DNA of 27,531 nt from a virus, in the IMG/VR virus record IMGVR_UViG_3300025141_000590, positions 1 through 27,531 of that record; one strand, given 5' to 3'. Below, piece after piece: positions 16,141 through 23,361 of this stretch (positions within the stretch are counted from its first letter, which is position 1; each line of letters begins with the position of its first letter). The translations under genes and the position numbers were made by a program. The notes beneath the pieces are model-generated. The model made no database searches and was not told the DNA's origin. It saw only the letters and a list, made by a program, of their open reading frames with translations.

Positions 16141-16425
16141 ATGGCAATAGAAAACGTACAACAATTACTAACTGAGCAACTAGGAAAGAATAGATGTGAT
16201 GTTATTACAACAACAGCAATGACAAGTAAAGACTATTACGCAATTCACTTTGTAACTGAAAGTGTGATAGCTTCAATAGCAGCTACTAATATTCAAACAG
16301 GTACAGGTTCAGCAGCGGCAAGTCTTCACACGACTATTCCTGCGGGAACGACTTTATTTCTTCAATGTACAGCTATCACTTTGACTAGTGGTTTAGCTAT
16401 TTGTTACTACGAGCAAGTTATATAA
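16141..16425 (+). CDS. Small virion-associated protein, 94 aa
   Basis: An A-rich run directly precedes ATG 16141. The protein has a polar N-terminal 35 residues, then Ala/Thr/Ser-rich beta-like sequence (VIASIAATNIQTGTGSAAASL, PAGTTLFLQCTAI). This is reminiscent of small capsid-decorating or fibre-associated proteins, but I do not recognise a family. Its stop overlaps the start of the LamG-like gene as TAATG (16423-16427), suggesting that the two proteins are made together and perhaps assemble together. Confidence 0.55.
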   Translation: MAIENVQQLLTEQLGKNRCDVITTTAMTSKDYYAIHFVTESVIASIAATNIQTGTGSAAASLHTTIPAGTTLFLQCTAITLTSGLAICYYEQVI

Positions 16426-17102
16426 TGTTAGCACTTAAACAAGGATTAAGTTTAGTAAGCACACGAGCTTTAGGCGCTTGGCAACCTTCTGATGAAACAG
16501 GTTTAGAAGCGTGGTATAAATATCAAACAGGAATTACATTAAATGGTTCTGATGTTTCTGCTTGGGCTGATAGTTCTGAGAATAGTTTTAATATGGTGCA
16601 AGCTACAGCAAGTGAGCAACCTGCTTACAATTCAGGAGCTATAGAGTTTACACCTGCAGACACTCACAATTTAGGTTCAGCTAGTGATATTACTTTAAGT
16701 GGTGCTTTTACTATTGGTATAAAGTTAGAGGCAGCTGCTTCAGGTGTATCTGTTTTAGGTTCAAATACTACAGCAAATGAGTTTTTTAAAATTAATACAA
16801 GTACTACTTTAAGGTTTAAAACAGACGGCACACTAGTTGATATTAGTTTAGATAGTGGTACTTTTTTAGCTGACTTATATTTAGTTATTACAAGAAACGC
16901 ATCTAATTTAATTACACTTTATAAAAATGGTGTAGCACAAGCAGACACAGAAACTTTAGCAGGAACGGCTGATATTAATACAATAGGTGTAAGAAGGGTA
17001 GATCTTAACCCTTATGACGGAACTATTAGCGAAATACAAATATTTGACACAGAAAGCACAGCACTTACAGCTAATGTAAATGCTTATTTATCAAACTTAT
17101 AA
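16425..17102 (+). CDS. LamG/concanavalin-A-like lectin-fold virion protein
   Basis: A 225-residue protein beginning LALKQGLSLVSTRALGAWQPSD. The remainder has the jelly-roll pattern of LamG/ConA-like domains: LEAWYKYQTGI, VSAWADSSENSFNMVQAT, then FTIGIKL, LYLVITRNASNLITLYKNGV and the closing GTISEIQIFD. Such domains on virions usually bind sugars, so this may be a capsid- or tail-attached adhesin for host surface or polysaccharide. The start is the ATG in the TAATG overlap; the longer frame from 16401 is not needed. Confidence 0.7.
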   Translation: MLALKQGLSLVSTRALGAWQPSDETGLEAWYKYQTGITLNGSDVSAWADSSENSFNMVQATASEQPAYNSGAIEFTPADTHNLGSASDITLSGAFTIGIKLEAAASGVSVLGSNTTANEFFKINTSTTLRFKTDGTLVDISLDSGTFLADLYLVITRNASNLITLYKNGVAQADTETLAGTADINTIGVRRVDLNPYDGTISEIQIFDTESTALTANVNAYLSNL

Positions 17103-17103
17103 A

Positions 17104-18984
17104 ATGGAAAACATACTTAGTATAAACTTAGAAACTCAAACTGCACCTGTAATACAGGAAGTTAAAGGACGTGATTATATAGAATACGGAACAGAAGATT
17201 GGAGAAACCTCTATCCGCAGTTCTTAATTGACTTATATTATTCAAGTTCTACCCATGCAGCAATCGTTAATCAGACCGCTGAAATGATAGCAGGTGAAGA
17301 CTTAGTATGCGAAGAAGAAGACGCTATAAATTTAGAAGCTTATGTTAAATTAAAGAAGTTTTTAAGACACGCTAATTCAAATGAAAGTTTACACCAAGTA
17401 ATTAAGAAAGTTGCTTTTGATTTTAAACTTCAGGGAGCTTACGCTTTGCACGTTGTTTGGAATAGAGAACGAACGGAAATAGTTGAGCTGTATCACGTAC
17501 CTGTAGAACGAGTAAGAGCAGGAAGACCAAATGAGCTAGGGAAGATTGACACTTACTTTATAAGTGCTGATTGGGGAAACACTAGAACAAATAAACCTTA
17601 TCCTATTACCGCTTTTAATGTTAATGATAGAACCTCAGGAAGTCAATTGCTTTATACAGGTGCTTACAGCCCTAACATGGACGTTTATCATACGCCTGAT
17701 TACATAGCAGGGTGCAATTGGGCTTTAGTAGACCAAAAAGTTGCAGAGTTTCATTTAAATAATATAGAAAATGGATTTAGTGGGAGCTATTTCGTTTCTT
17801 TTGCTAATGGTATTCCTACGCAAGAAGAAAGAAGACAAATAGAACAAAGTTTAGTTGAGAAATTTACAGGTGCTTCTAACTCAGGGAAATTTATTTTAAC
17901 GTTCTCAGACGACAAGACTAGAACACCTGAAATAACACCTATAAGCGTATCAGATGCCGACAAACAATACTTAGCTTTACAGGAGCTATTAGTTTCAAAT
18001 ATTTGTGCAGCCCACAGAATTACATCTAAAACTTTAATGGGTATTGATACAAATAACGGTTTTTCTAGTAATGCAGACGAACTAATAAATGCAGCTAATT
18101 TCTATCAAAATACAGTAGTAAGAGGATTTCAATTAAATATCTTAAACACTTTACAGACTATATTCTCAGTAAACAATATGGACTTGCCTGTTGAGTTTGT
18201 ACAATTAAAACCTATTACAGTACAGTTTGACTCTAAGACGATAAGGGAAGTAATGACGGTTGACGAAATACGTTCAGACTTAGGGCTAGAACCTTTAGGG
18301 GATGAAGACACAGTTGAGCAAGATGTTAAGCTTTCAGAAGTTGAAAAATGTAACTGTAAAAAAACAGAAAATGACTTTACTGAATTAGAAAGTTTTATTG
18401 AAGAATTTGGAGAGGATATTCCTGAAGATTGGGAATTGATAGATGAAGAAATTGTTGATGGAGAACATCAAGATTTTAATTATGAAGCTGAACTAAATAG
18501 TTACAACAAAACAGAATTAGCTTCTACAGGAACAGCAAGACCGAACGCAAGAAGTGAACAAGATGGTACTAATAAATCAGATAATGATTTTTATAAGGTT
18601 AGGTATGTTTACACTAAAGATAATTTCTTAACTCAGGAAGGAAGTACAAGAGATTTTTGTAGTAAAATGATGGCTGCAAGAAAAGTTTACAGAAAAGAGG
18701 ATATTATTCAGATGGGTTCTAGGGCTGTTAATGCAGGATGGGGGCCTCGTGGGGCTGCTACTTATTCAATATGGCTTTACAAAGGCGGTGGTAATTGCCA
18801 TCACTTTTGGCTAAGACAAATCTATAAAACTTCTTTAAGAGGTGCAAAGAGTAATATCAAGCCAAGTGAAGCAATATCTTATACTAAAGCTTTGTCTGAA
18901 GGGTTTACTGCTGAAAGAAACGACACGCTTGTAGCTAGACCACCTAAGAGAATGAAAAACAACGGATTTTTAAAACCTAGATAA
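17104..18984 (+). CDS. Portal protein with C-terminal Cys/His domain
   Basis: A 626-residue protein. Residues 1 to about 400 have portal features: YPQFLIDLYYSSSTHAAIVNQTAEMIAGEDL at the start, then LYHVPVERVRAG, and the helix-rich stem (NICAAHRITSKTLMGI, NTVVRGFQLNILNTLQTIF). After an acidic linker (about 430-470) comes a separate domain with DFCSKMM (C519) and GGGNCHHFW (C565, H566, H567), a likely metal site of unknown function, perhaps comparable in position to MuF-type minor head domains. Portals form the ring through which DNA is packaged. ATG 17104 is preferred over upstream starts inside the LamG gene. Confidence 0.8.
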   Translation: MENILSINLETQTAPVIQEVKGRDYIEYGTEDWRNLYPQFLIDLYYSSSTHAAIVNQTAEMIAGEDLVCEEEDAINLEAYVKLKKFLRHANSNESLHQVIKKVAFDFKLQGAYALHVVWNRERTEIVELYHVPVERVRAGRPNELGKIDTYFISADWGNTRTNKPYPITAFNVNDRTSGSQLLYTGAYSPNMDVYHTPDYIAGCNWALVDQKVAEFHLNNIENGFSGSYFVSFANGIPTQEERRQIEQSLVEKFTGASNSGKFILTFSDDKTRTPEITPISVSDADKQYLALQELLVSNICAAHRITSKTLMGIDTNNGFSSNADELINAANFYQNTVVRGFQLNILNTLQTIFSVNNMDLPVEFVQLKPITVQFDSKTIREVMTVDEIRSDLGLEPLGDEDTVEQDVKLSEVEKCNCKKTENDFTELESFIEEFGEDIPEDWELIDEEIVDGEHQDFNYEAELNSYNKTELASTGTARPNARSEQDGTNKSDNDFYKVRYVYTKDNFLTQEGSTRDFCSKMMAARKVYRKEDIIQMGSRAVNAGWGPRGAATYSIWLYKGGGNCHHFWLRQIYKTSLRGAKSNIKPSEAISYTKALSEGFTAERNDTLVARPPKRMKNNGFLKPR

Positions 18985-18986
18985 TT

Positions 18987-19559
18987 ATGGCATACGTATT
19001 ATTTGTATCAGAAGCAAAGCTAAAAGATAGCACAGCAATCAACTTAAATGTTTCAACCGATTTATTATTGCCTTATGTATTACAGGCACAAAAATTGTAT
19101 GTAGAACCTAAGCTCGGAACAACACTATACCAAAAATTAGAAAGTTTAATTACAGCAGGAACAATAGGTGATGTAGGGAATGAAGCTTACAAAACTTTAG
19201 TAGATGATTACATTGGGGATATGCTTCCGAATTGGGCTTTTTATCACGCTATACCTTTTTTAAGGTTTAAGATAGAGAACGGAAATATTTACAGCAAAAC
19301 AAGCGAAACAGGAACGGCTTTAAGTACGGAAGAAGCTCAACACCTTAGAGAAGAAATCAGGAACACATCTGAGTATTACACAGAACGTTTAATTGACTAT
19401 GTTACTAATAACACAGGCAGCTTTCCTGAATACAATACTAATAGTGGTGCAGATATTTCAGCAGACCAAAACGCTTACTATAATGGGATGAACCTAGAAA
19501 GACCAATGAAACAGGGAACTAAACTTACATTGAGAAACTTTTTAAACGCTTCTGATTAA
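18987..19559 (+). CDS. Head-tail connector/adaptor-like protein
   Basis: A 190-residue helical protein with segments (LLLPYVLQAQKLYVEPKLGTTLYQKL, DDYIGDMLPNWAFYHAIPFLRFKI) resembling Bacteroidota phage neck proteins (DUF6712-like) that follow the portal. Its position two bases after the portal stop fits an adaptor ring that binds the portal and starts the tail-joining platform. The C-terminal part is polar and Asn/Asp-rich. The stop overlaps the next small gene as TAATG. Confidence 0.65.
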   Translation: MAYVLFVSEAKLKDSTAINLNVSTDLLLPYVLQAQKLYVEPKLGTTLYQKLESLITAGTIGDVGNEAYKTLVDDYIGDMLPNWAFYHAIPFLRFKIENGNIYSKTSETGTALSTEEAQHLREEIRNTSEYYTERLIDYVTNNTGSFPEYNTNSGADISADQNAYYNGMNLERPMKQGTKLTLRNFLNASD

Positions 19560-19675
19560 TGAAGAAACACTACAAACCGAAAACTAAAAATGTTACTAAG
19601 CTAAAGACCTACTTAGATAAAAAAACAAAACAAAATGACAGAAGTAAAAGATACACTACAAGTAGGGCTAGCTAA
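19559..19675 (+). CDS. Small basic protein, 38 aa
   Basis: ATG 19559 lies in a TAATG overlap with the connector stop, and the frame ends at TAA 19675, overlapping the following holin-like gene by 41 bases in another frame. The product (MKKHYKPKTKNVTKLKTYL...) is Lys-rich and has no hydrophobic segment. The coupling junction is good evidence of translation; the function is unknown. Confidence 0.5.
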   Translation: MKKHYKPKTKNVTKLKTYLDKKTKQNDRSKRYTTSRAS

Positions 19676-19793
19676 CACCTCAGCAATAGCTTTCAGCATA
19701 ACAGACTGTAACGAAATACTAACGCTAGTTTCCTTGACTCTAGCAATTAGTTTTACTATATATAAATTCATTCAATTTGAAAAAAATAAATAG
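19635..19793 (+). CDS. Small membrane protein, 52 aa (holin-like or accessory)
   Basis: The frame from ATG 19635 to TAG 19793 encodes a 52-residue protein with one membrane helix at about 27-46 (EILTLVSLTLAISFTIYKFI) and a short Lys-rich tail. Similar single-span proteins are common just before lysis genes in Bacteroidota phages. The stop is immediately followed by the next ATG. It may be a holin, antiholin or spanin-type accessory; the sequence does not decide. Confidence 0.65.
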   Translation: MTEVKDTLQVGLANTSAIAFSITDCNEILTLVSLTLAISFTIYKFIQFEKNK

Positions 19794-19919
19794 ATGGCTC
19801 GTAAAGTTATTACAAGTGGTTTTAAGAGCGTTAAAAAGAAACGAAAGGGTGTGCACTCCAAAAACGCAAGCAAGGGACATAACGGCTTTAAAAAAGCCTA
19901 CAGGGGTCAAGGGCGTTAA
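19794..19919 (+). CDS. Small highly basic protein, 41 aa
   Basis: ATG 19794 directly follows the previous TAG. The product starts MARKVITSGFKSVKKKRKGVH and ends KKAYRGQGR; short proteins with this 'SGFKSVKKKRKGVH...YRGQG' layout recur in Bacteroidota phage genomes. It is strongly basic and probably nucleic-acid binding or virion-associated. It overlaps the upstream in-frame extension of the DUF5675 gene, so only one of the two frames is likely used here, and this one has the better start. Confidence 0.65.
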   Translation: MARKVITSGFKSVKKKRKGVHSKNASKGHNGFKKAYRGQGR

Positions 19920-20316
19920 TCTTCTTATAATTAGAGATACATTTACAAAAGAAAGCACTATTGGTAAGTTGTTTATTAATGGTGAGATTTTCTGTGATAC
20001 ATTAGAAAATCCCTATATAAATAACGAAAGAAACATAAGCTGTATTCCTGAAGGACAATACAAAGTAAGGCTTAGGCTTCCTAGAGAGTCAGCAACTAGG
20101 GATTACTTGCATTTATTAGTTCAGGATGTGCCAAATAGGGATTGGATCTTATTTCATAGAGGAAACACAGCTAAAGATACAAGCGGTTGTATTCTAGTAG
20201 GGAATGGTCGTCAACAAGACGTTGTTGAAAACTCACGTTTAGCTATGGACTTAGTTATCAAAGAAATAGTAAATTTGGGCGGTGAAAATATTAATTTAAT
20301 AATCAAAAATAAATAA
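19849..20316 (+). CDS. DUF5675 family protein, L,D-transpeptidase-like motif (start uncertain)
   Basis: The conserved region begins at about 19915 (VNLLIIRDTFTKESTIGKLF) and continues through CDTLENPY to HRGNTAKDTSGCILVG, a His...Ser-Gly-Cys arrangement like the active site of L,D-transpeptidase (YkuD) folds. DUF5675 proteins often sit in phage lysis regions and may act on peptidoglycan; activity is unproven. No ATG, GTG or TTG exists at the family's usual start. The nearest is GTG 19849, which gives 155 aa and overlaps the basic 41-aa gene. A TTG at 19777 would give 179 aa. A rare start near 19915-19927 is possible. Confidence 0.65.
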   Translation: MCTPKTQARDITALKKPTGVKGVNLLIIRDTFTKESTIGKLFINGEIFCDTLENPYINNERNISCIPEGQYKVRLRLPRESATRDYLHLLVQDVPNRDWILFHRGNTAKDTSGCILVGNGRQQDVVENSRLAMDLVIKEIVNLGGENINLIIKNK

Positions 20317-20317
20317 A

Positions 20318-20521
20318 ATGAAAAAGTTTATCGAGAAGTATGTAAATGAAATTATCTTAAAAATGTTTGGTAGTCGTAAATTTTGGTACACTGTGATCGG
20401 TGTGTTAACGACTTTACTTAGTGAAAAATTTGGCTTAAATGCTGAAGAAGTAAAAAACATTTTACTTAGTATAAGTGCTTTAGTACTTGGGCAAGGTATA
20501 GCGGACGTTACTAAAAAGTAA
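20318..20521 (+). CDS. Holin-like membrane protein, 67 aa
   Basis: A short protein with a basic, amphipathic N-terminus, then two hydrophobic stretches at about 22-34 (FWYTVIGVLTTLL) and 47-60 (NILLSISALVLGQ) separated by a charged turn, ending GIADVTKK. This is a frequent holin-like layout in phages and it sits directly after the putative peptidoglycan-acting gene. It would form membrane holes or help time lysis. Identification rests on topology and context. Confidence 0.65.
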   Translation: MKKFIEKYVNEIILKMFGSRKFWYTVIGVLTTLLSEKFGLNAEEVKNILLSISALVLGQGIADVTKK

Positions 20522-21604
20522 ATGTCAAAAGGTAAAAGGTTAAGATTGTCTTCTGAAGAAGTTGAAATTATCAATGAATTCAGAGGGCAAGACTTAGCTA
20601 ACATAAACGGTAACACTGCTTTAGATTTACACCTTAAAGATAGGGGCATAAATAAAAAGGATATTGTAAGCGTTAAACATTGGCAAAGTATGTCAGGGGA
20701 GTTACGCTTTTCAATAGTTACTAAAGAACAATACGGAACAGATAAGCTAGAACTACTTAAAGACATACAAAATTTAATAGAAAACTACTCTCCAAAATAC
20801 CCAACAATTAAAAGGGTTGAAGGTGAACACCTTTTAGTTATAAACCCTGCTGACATTCATATTGGTAAACTAGGAGTAGCTTTAGAAACAGGAGAAGATT
20901 ATAATACAGAAATAGCTTACAATAGAGTTTTAGAAGGCGTTACAGGACTTATAAGCAAAGCTCAGGGGTTTAGTATTGATAGGGTTTTATTTTGCGTAGG
21001 TAATGACGTGCTACATATTGACAATGTATATAATACAACTACTGCAGGAACACCACAAGACGCAGACGGTAAATGGTGGCAACATTTTGAAGCAGCTTTA
21101 AAATTATATGTTAAATGCGTTGAGATACTAAGAGAAGTTGCTCCTGTAGATGTAGTACATTCAATGTCTAATCACGATTATCAAAGCGGCTTTCATTTAG
21201 CACACTCTTTAAAATCTTGGTTTAGAAATACAAATGATGTAACTTTTGATATATCAGTAGCACATAGAAAATATTACAAGTACGGTTCTAATCTTATAGG
21301 GCTAGAACATGGTGACGGAGCTAAAATGGATAAGCTACCTATGTTAATGGCAAACGAAAAACCGCAAGAATGGGCGGAAACTAAATACAGATATTGGTAT
21401 TTACATCACATTCACCACAAAGTAAAATACAAATGGCTAGACGCAAAAGACTTTATAGGTGTAACTGTTGAATATATGCGTAGTCCTTCAGGAACTGATA
21501 GTTGGCACAACAGAAAAGGCTTTTGTGGAGTACAAAAAGCAGTAGAAGGCTTTATACATTCCAAAAAATCAGGACAAATAGCAAGACTAGTTCACTATTT
21601 TTAA
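20522..21604 (+). CDS. Calcineurin-like metallophosphoesterase
   Basis: A 360-residue enzyme with metal-binding motifs in the expected order: PADIHIG (D111, H113), VGNDVLH (G160-N161-D162), MSNHDY (N217-H218-D219), LEHGDG (H263) and LHHIHH (H295-H299). The first 100 residues are a separate domain (SSEEVEIINEFRG...), perhaps DNA-binding. Related phage enzymes are nucleases or phosphatases; the substrate cannot be inferred. It is the last gene of the late operon, starting directly after the holin-like stop. Confidence 0.8.
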   Translation: MSKGKRLRLSSEEVEIINEFRGQDLANINGNTALDLHLKDRGINKKDIVSVKHWQSMSGELRFSIVTKEQYGTDKLELLKDIQNLIENYSPKYPTIKRVEGEHLLVINPADIHIGKLGVALETGEDYNTEIAYNRVLEGVTGLISKAQGFSIDRVLFCVGNDVLHIDNVYNTTTAGTPQDADGKWWQHFEAALKLYVKCVEILREVAPVDVVHSMSNHDYQSGFHLAHSLKSWFRNTNDVTFDISVAHRKYYKYGSNLIGLEHGDGAKMDKLPMLMANEKPQEWAETKYRYWYLHHIHHKVKYKWLDAKDFIGVTVEYMRSPSGTDSWHNRKGFCGVQKAVEGFIHSKKSGQIARLVHYF

Positions 21605-21724
21605 CACTTTTTAACGCTTTTTCAACTAATTTCAATCTTTTTTTAAATTTATTTTAGTATCATTTACTAGATAAGGGATAACTATTTTTAATATTTTTAG
21701 TTAAAAAGTATGTTAAAAGTTTTG
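21598..21724 (+). promoter_or_regulatory. Repeats around the early promoter (candidate operator)
   Basis: The gap holds TTTTAACACTTTTT (21599-21612) and a near-repeat TTTTTAACGCTTTTTC (21608-21623). Further right are GTTAAAAAGT (21700-21709) and GTTAAAAGTT (21712-21721), 12 bases apart, which are close to the inverse complement of the left repeats. The right pair abuts the -33 element of the early promoter, as a regulator site would. A+T richness makes chance matches likely, so this is tentative. There is no gene in 21605-21789. Confidence 0.35.
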
Positions 21725-21751
21725 TCAGTAAGTTTTTTAATTGTACTTTTG
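21721..21751 (+). promoter_or_regulatory. Bacteroidota-type promoter for the early operon
   Basis: TTTG (21721-21724), a 19-base spacer and TACTTTTG (21744-21751) match the established Bacteroidota consensus TTTG/TTG-N(17-23)-TAnnTTTG. It lies 38 bases before the first early gene (ATG 21790) in the longest intergenic gap. It should be read by the host primary sigma factor, so these genes can be expressed immediately after infection. Confidence 0.8.
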
Positions 21752-21789
21752 TCTTGTCAAAATTAAATAAATAACTAAAAACAAAAAAA

Positions 21790-22008
21790 ATGACAAATTC
21801 AACTACAGCAAACACAAACACAGAAGGGCTAAGCCAATCACATTTAAATTACCTTTCAAAACTTAGTGAAATAAGACAACTTAAACAAATTGAAGATTCA
21901 TTAAAATCAGCTTGGTATTCTACGAATTGTTGTACAAAGGTAGGAGAATCAATTGAGAACATTAGAGTATTAATCGCTAATGCTAAATCAGAATTAAAAA
22001 ACTTATAA
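21790..22008 (+). CDS. Hypothetical early protein, 72 aa
   Basis: First gene after the host-type promoter. An A-rich run (21779-21789) precedes the ATG. The product is polar: an Asn/Thr-rich start, then predicted helices (SHLNYLSKLSEIRQLKQIEDSL and the C-terminal ENIRVLIANAKSELKNL) with a CC pair between. Early position and size suggest a host-takeover or regulatory protein, but I recognise no family. Confidence 0.6.
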   Translation: MTNSTTANTNTEGLSQSHLNYLSKLSEIRQLKQIEDSLKSAWYSTNCCTKVGESIENIRVLIANAKSELKNL

Positions 22009-22014
22009 TAACTA

Positions 22015-22032
22015 GGGGGTGTAAAAACCCCC
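22015..22032 (+). terminator. Hairpin between the first two early genes (attenuator or RNA structure)
   Basis: GGGGGT, loop GTAAAA, ACCCCC: a perfect six-pair GC-rich stem that is striking in such A/T-rich DNA. No T tract follows (ACAAATAATC), so it is probably not a full terminator. It may reduce downstream expression or protect the first early mRNA. Confidence 0.5.
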
Positions 22033-22047
22033 ACAAATAATCAAGAA

Positions 22048-22272
22048 ATGGAAAACTTTAAAACAGTAAACAAAAACACAAACGCAACTTATTTTTTAAA
22101 TGAAGATGAATTAATAAACTTTTTCAAAAAAAATAGAGTTCAAAATTACAGTATTACAAATTTAACAAAGCAAAAGAGAATAAGAATAAACAAGATGTTA
22201 GATGTAGTTGCTCATTTAGCAATTTTTGCAGCTTCTGTATTAGCAACTTTACTTTACATCCAAAACTATTAA
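22048..22272 (+). CDS. Early protein with one C-terminal membrane segment, 74 aa
   Basis: The first 50 residues are polar and basic (MENFKTVNKNTNATYFLNED...KQKRIRINK), followed by a hydrophobic helix at about 51-71 (LDVVAHLAIFAASVLATLLY). The positive-inside rule would put the N-terminal domain in the cytoplasm. A small early membrane-anchored protein could act on host membranes or exclusion, but this is speculation. The next gene starts two bases after its stop. Confidence 0.6.
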   Translation: MENFKTVNKNTNATYFLNEDELINFFKKNRVQNYSITNLTKQKRIRINKMLDVVAHLAIFAASVLATLLYIQNY

Positions 22273-22273
22273 G

Positions 22274-22633
22274 ATGACTATACAAGACGCAAACTATTTA
22301 GAATTTTCTACATACGTAGATTACAGCGAACCTAAAATATCTTTTATAACAGGTAAGCTAATAGATGATAAAAAAGTAATTGCAGAGCTTTGGCTGTTAA
22401 AACCTGATTTCATTCCTGCTAAGGTAACAAGCTCAGGCGGAAATGACTTAGCTTACAACAGTCGTTCAGTTGTTGTTGTAGGAACTGCTTTACAATGCTA
22501 CAGGAAGTTTTGTGAAATGCTAAAGACTAAAGGTTGGCAACAAAAAGATTGTTGGGATGTAGAACTAAAGCCAATCTATAAAAAATACTACAAGAATAAT
22601 GGCAATTTGCCTGTAATAATAAATTTAAAATAA
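22274..22633 (+). CDS. Hypothetical early protein, 119 aa
   Basis: A soluble, mixed alpha/beta protein with aromatic-rich segments (LEFSTYVDYSEPKISF, KPDFIPAKV) and KGWQQKDCWDVELKPIYKKYYKN toward the end. There are no metal, nucleotide or membrane motifs. The TAA overlaps the next ATG as TAATG (22631-22635), so it is translated together with the gene at 22633. I do not recognise a family. Confidence 0.55.
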   Translation: MTIQDANYLEFSTYVDYSEPKISFITGKLIDDKKVIAELWLLKPDFIPAKVTSSGGNDLAYNSRSVVVVGTALQCYRKFCEMLKTKGWQQKDCWDVELKPIYKKYYKNNGNLPVIINLK

Positions 22634-22830
22634 TGGAAGAAACACACAAAAGATTGCATGAAATAAACACGTTTCAATGCGTAGATAACGAACTATACCT
22701 CAGAGGTAAAGATGAAATGGGAAAAGACTTAACGATATGCTTTGACGCTTTTAACTTCTTAGAATGGATAGACAAAGAACAAATAGATTATATAAAACAA
22801 AAAGTAATTGAGTATGTTGAAAACAAATAA
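22633..22830 (+). CDS. Hypothetical early protein, 65 aa
   Basis: An acidic small protein with a beta-hairpin-like start (NTFQCVDNELYLRGKDEMGKDL) and helical end (WIDKEQIDYIKQKVIEYVENK). It is coupled to the preceding gene by a TAATG overlap and followed by a 66-base gap that holds a possible weak promoter. No family recognised. Confidence 0.55.
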   Translation: MEETHKRLHEINTFQCVDNELYLRGKDEMGKDLTICFDAFNFLEWIDKEQIDYIKQKVIEYVENK

Positions 22831-22844
22831 TTTTATTACTTTTA
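22817..22844 (+). promoter_or_regulatory. Possible weak host-type promoter
   Basis: TTG (22817-22819), a 17-base spacer and TACTTTTA (22837-22844) match the Bacteroidota consensus except for the last base of the -7 element. It would transcribe the replication genes starting at 22897, with a 50-base leader containing a short CCTA/TAGG inverted repeat. The -33 part lies inside the end of the previous gene. Weakly supported. Confidence 0.35.
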
Positions 22845-22896
22845 CACCGAATTATTAACAGGCAAAAATCCTAGCCAATTAAAATAGGTAGAATAT

Positions 22897-23340
22897 ATGA
22901 AAACAGAAGCACTAAAAGAAAAGTACATTAAGTACAATCTAACCAAAGATGACGTGTTCAAACATCAGCACTACATCATCTTAACAAGGAGCGGTATTGA
23001 TAAGATACAGGCTTTAGAAAACATTAACATAGATTATGATGTTATCAAATGTGAAAAAGATTTTTGCGTAGTAAAAGCCAATGCAAGAAAAGAAGGGAAG
23101 GCAATTCAAACTTTTGGTTCAGCTTTGAAAGGAGCAGGGTTTAAAGACGGAAACACTAACAGTTGGTACACAATGGAAATGGCTGAGAAAAGGGCTATGA
23201 GTCGTGCTGTACTCAAGCTAACAGGTTTCTATGAATTAGGATGTTTCGGAGAAGATGAAGCAGAAGACTTTAAAAAGAGTAATAATCAAGAGCCACACCG
23301 ACACCAAAAAGGTCAAGATTATGGTGATGGCACATTTTAA
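22897..23340 (+). CDS. Putative phage recombination/annealing protein
   Basis: A 147-residue protein. The block AIQTFGSALKG followed by WYTMEMAEKRAMSRAVLKLTGFYELGCFGEDE (about 88-135) resembles the core of ssDNA-annealing proteins such as the ERF/Rad52-like group, where a 'ypmemAeKRA.sRAvl.l.G' helix is conserved. The position directly before an SSB gene supports a role in recombination or replication. The C-terminus is polar and His-rich. It is smaller than typical annealing proteins and could instead be an uncharacterised replication accessory. Confidence 0.45.
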   Translation: MKTEALKEKYIKYNLTKDDVFKHQHYIILTRSGIDKIQALENINIDYDVIKCEKDFCVVKANARKEGKAIQTFGSALKGAGFKDGNTNSWYTMEMAEKRAMSRAVLKLTGFYELGCFGEDEAEDFKKSNNQEPHRHQKGQDYGDGTF

Positions 23341-23361
23341 TAATTAAATAAATAAAACAAA

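Noticed and set aside
17080-17103. Longer start for the portal gene
   Set aside because: The extension lies inside the LamG-like gene, and ATG 17104 directly after that gene's stop is the natural start.
19875-19919. Programmed +1 frameshift fusing the 41-aa basic protein to the DUF5675 protein through the A6 run at about 19890
   Set aside because: The run is not in phase for a canonical slip and the 41-aa protein looks complete by itself; a rare start or overlapping start is simpler.
20296-20766. Reverse-strand open frame (156 codons) opposite the holin-like and phosphoesterase genes
   Set aside because: It spans the junction of two well-supported + strand genes and encodes a low-complexity Ser/Leu/Phe-rich product; a shadow frame.
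21604-21650. Terminator after the metallophosphoesterase from the T-rich stretch
   Set aside because: Many T runs but no convincing stem before them; termination here is plausible but not supported by structure.
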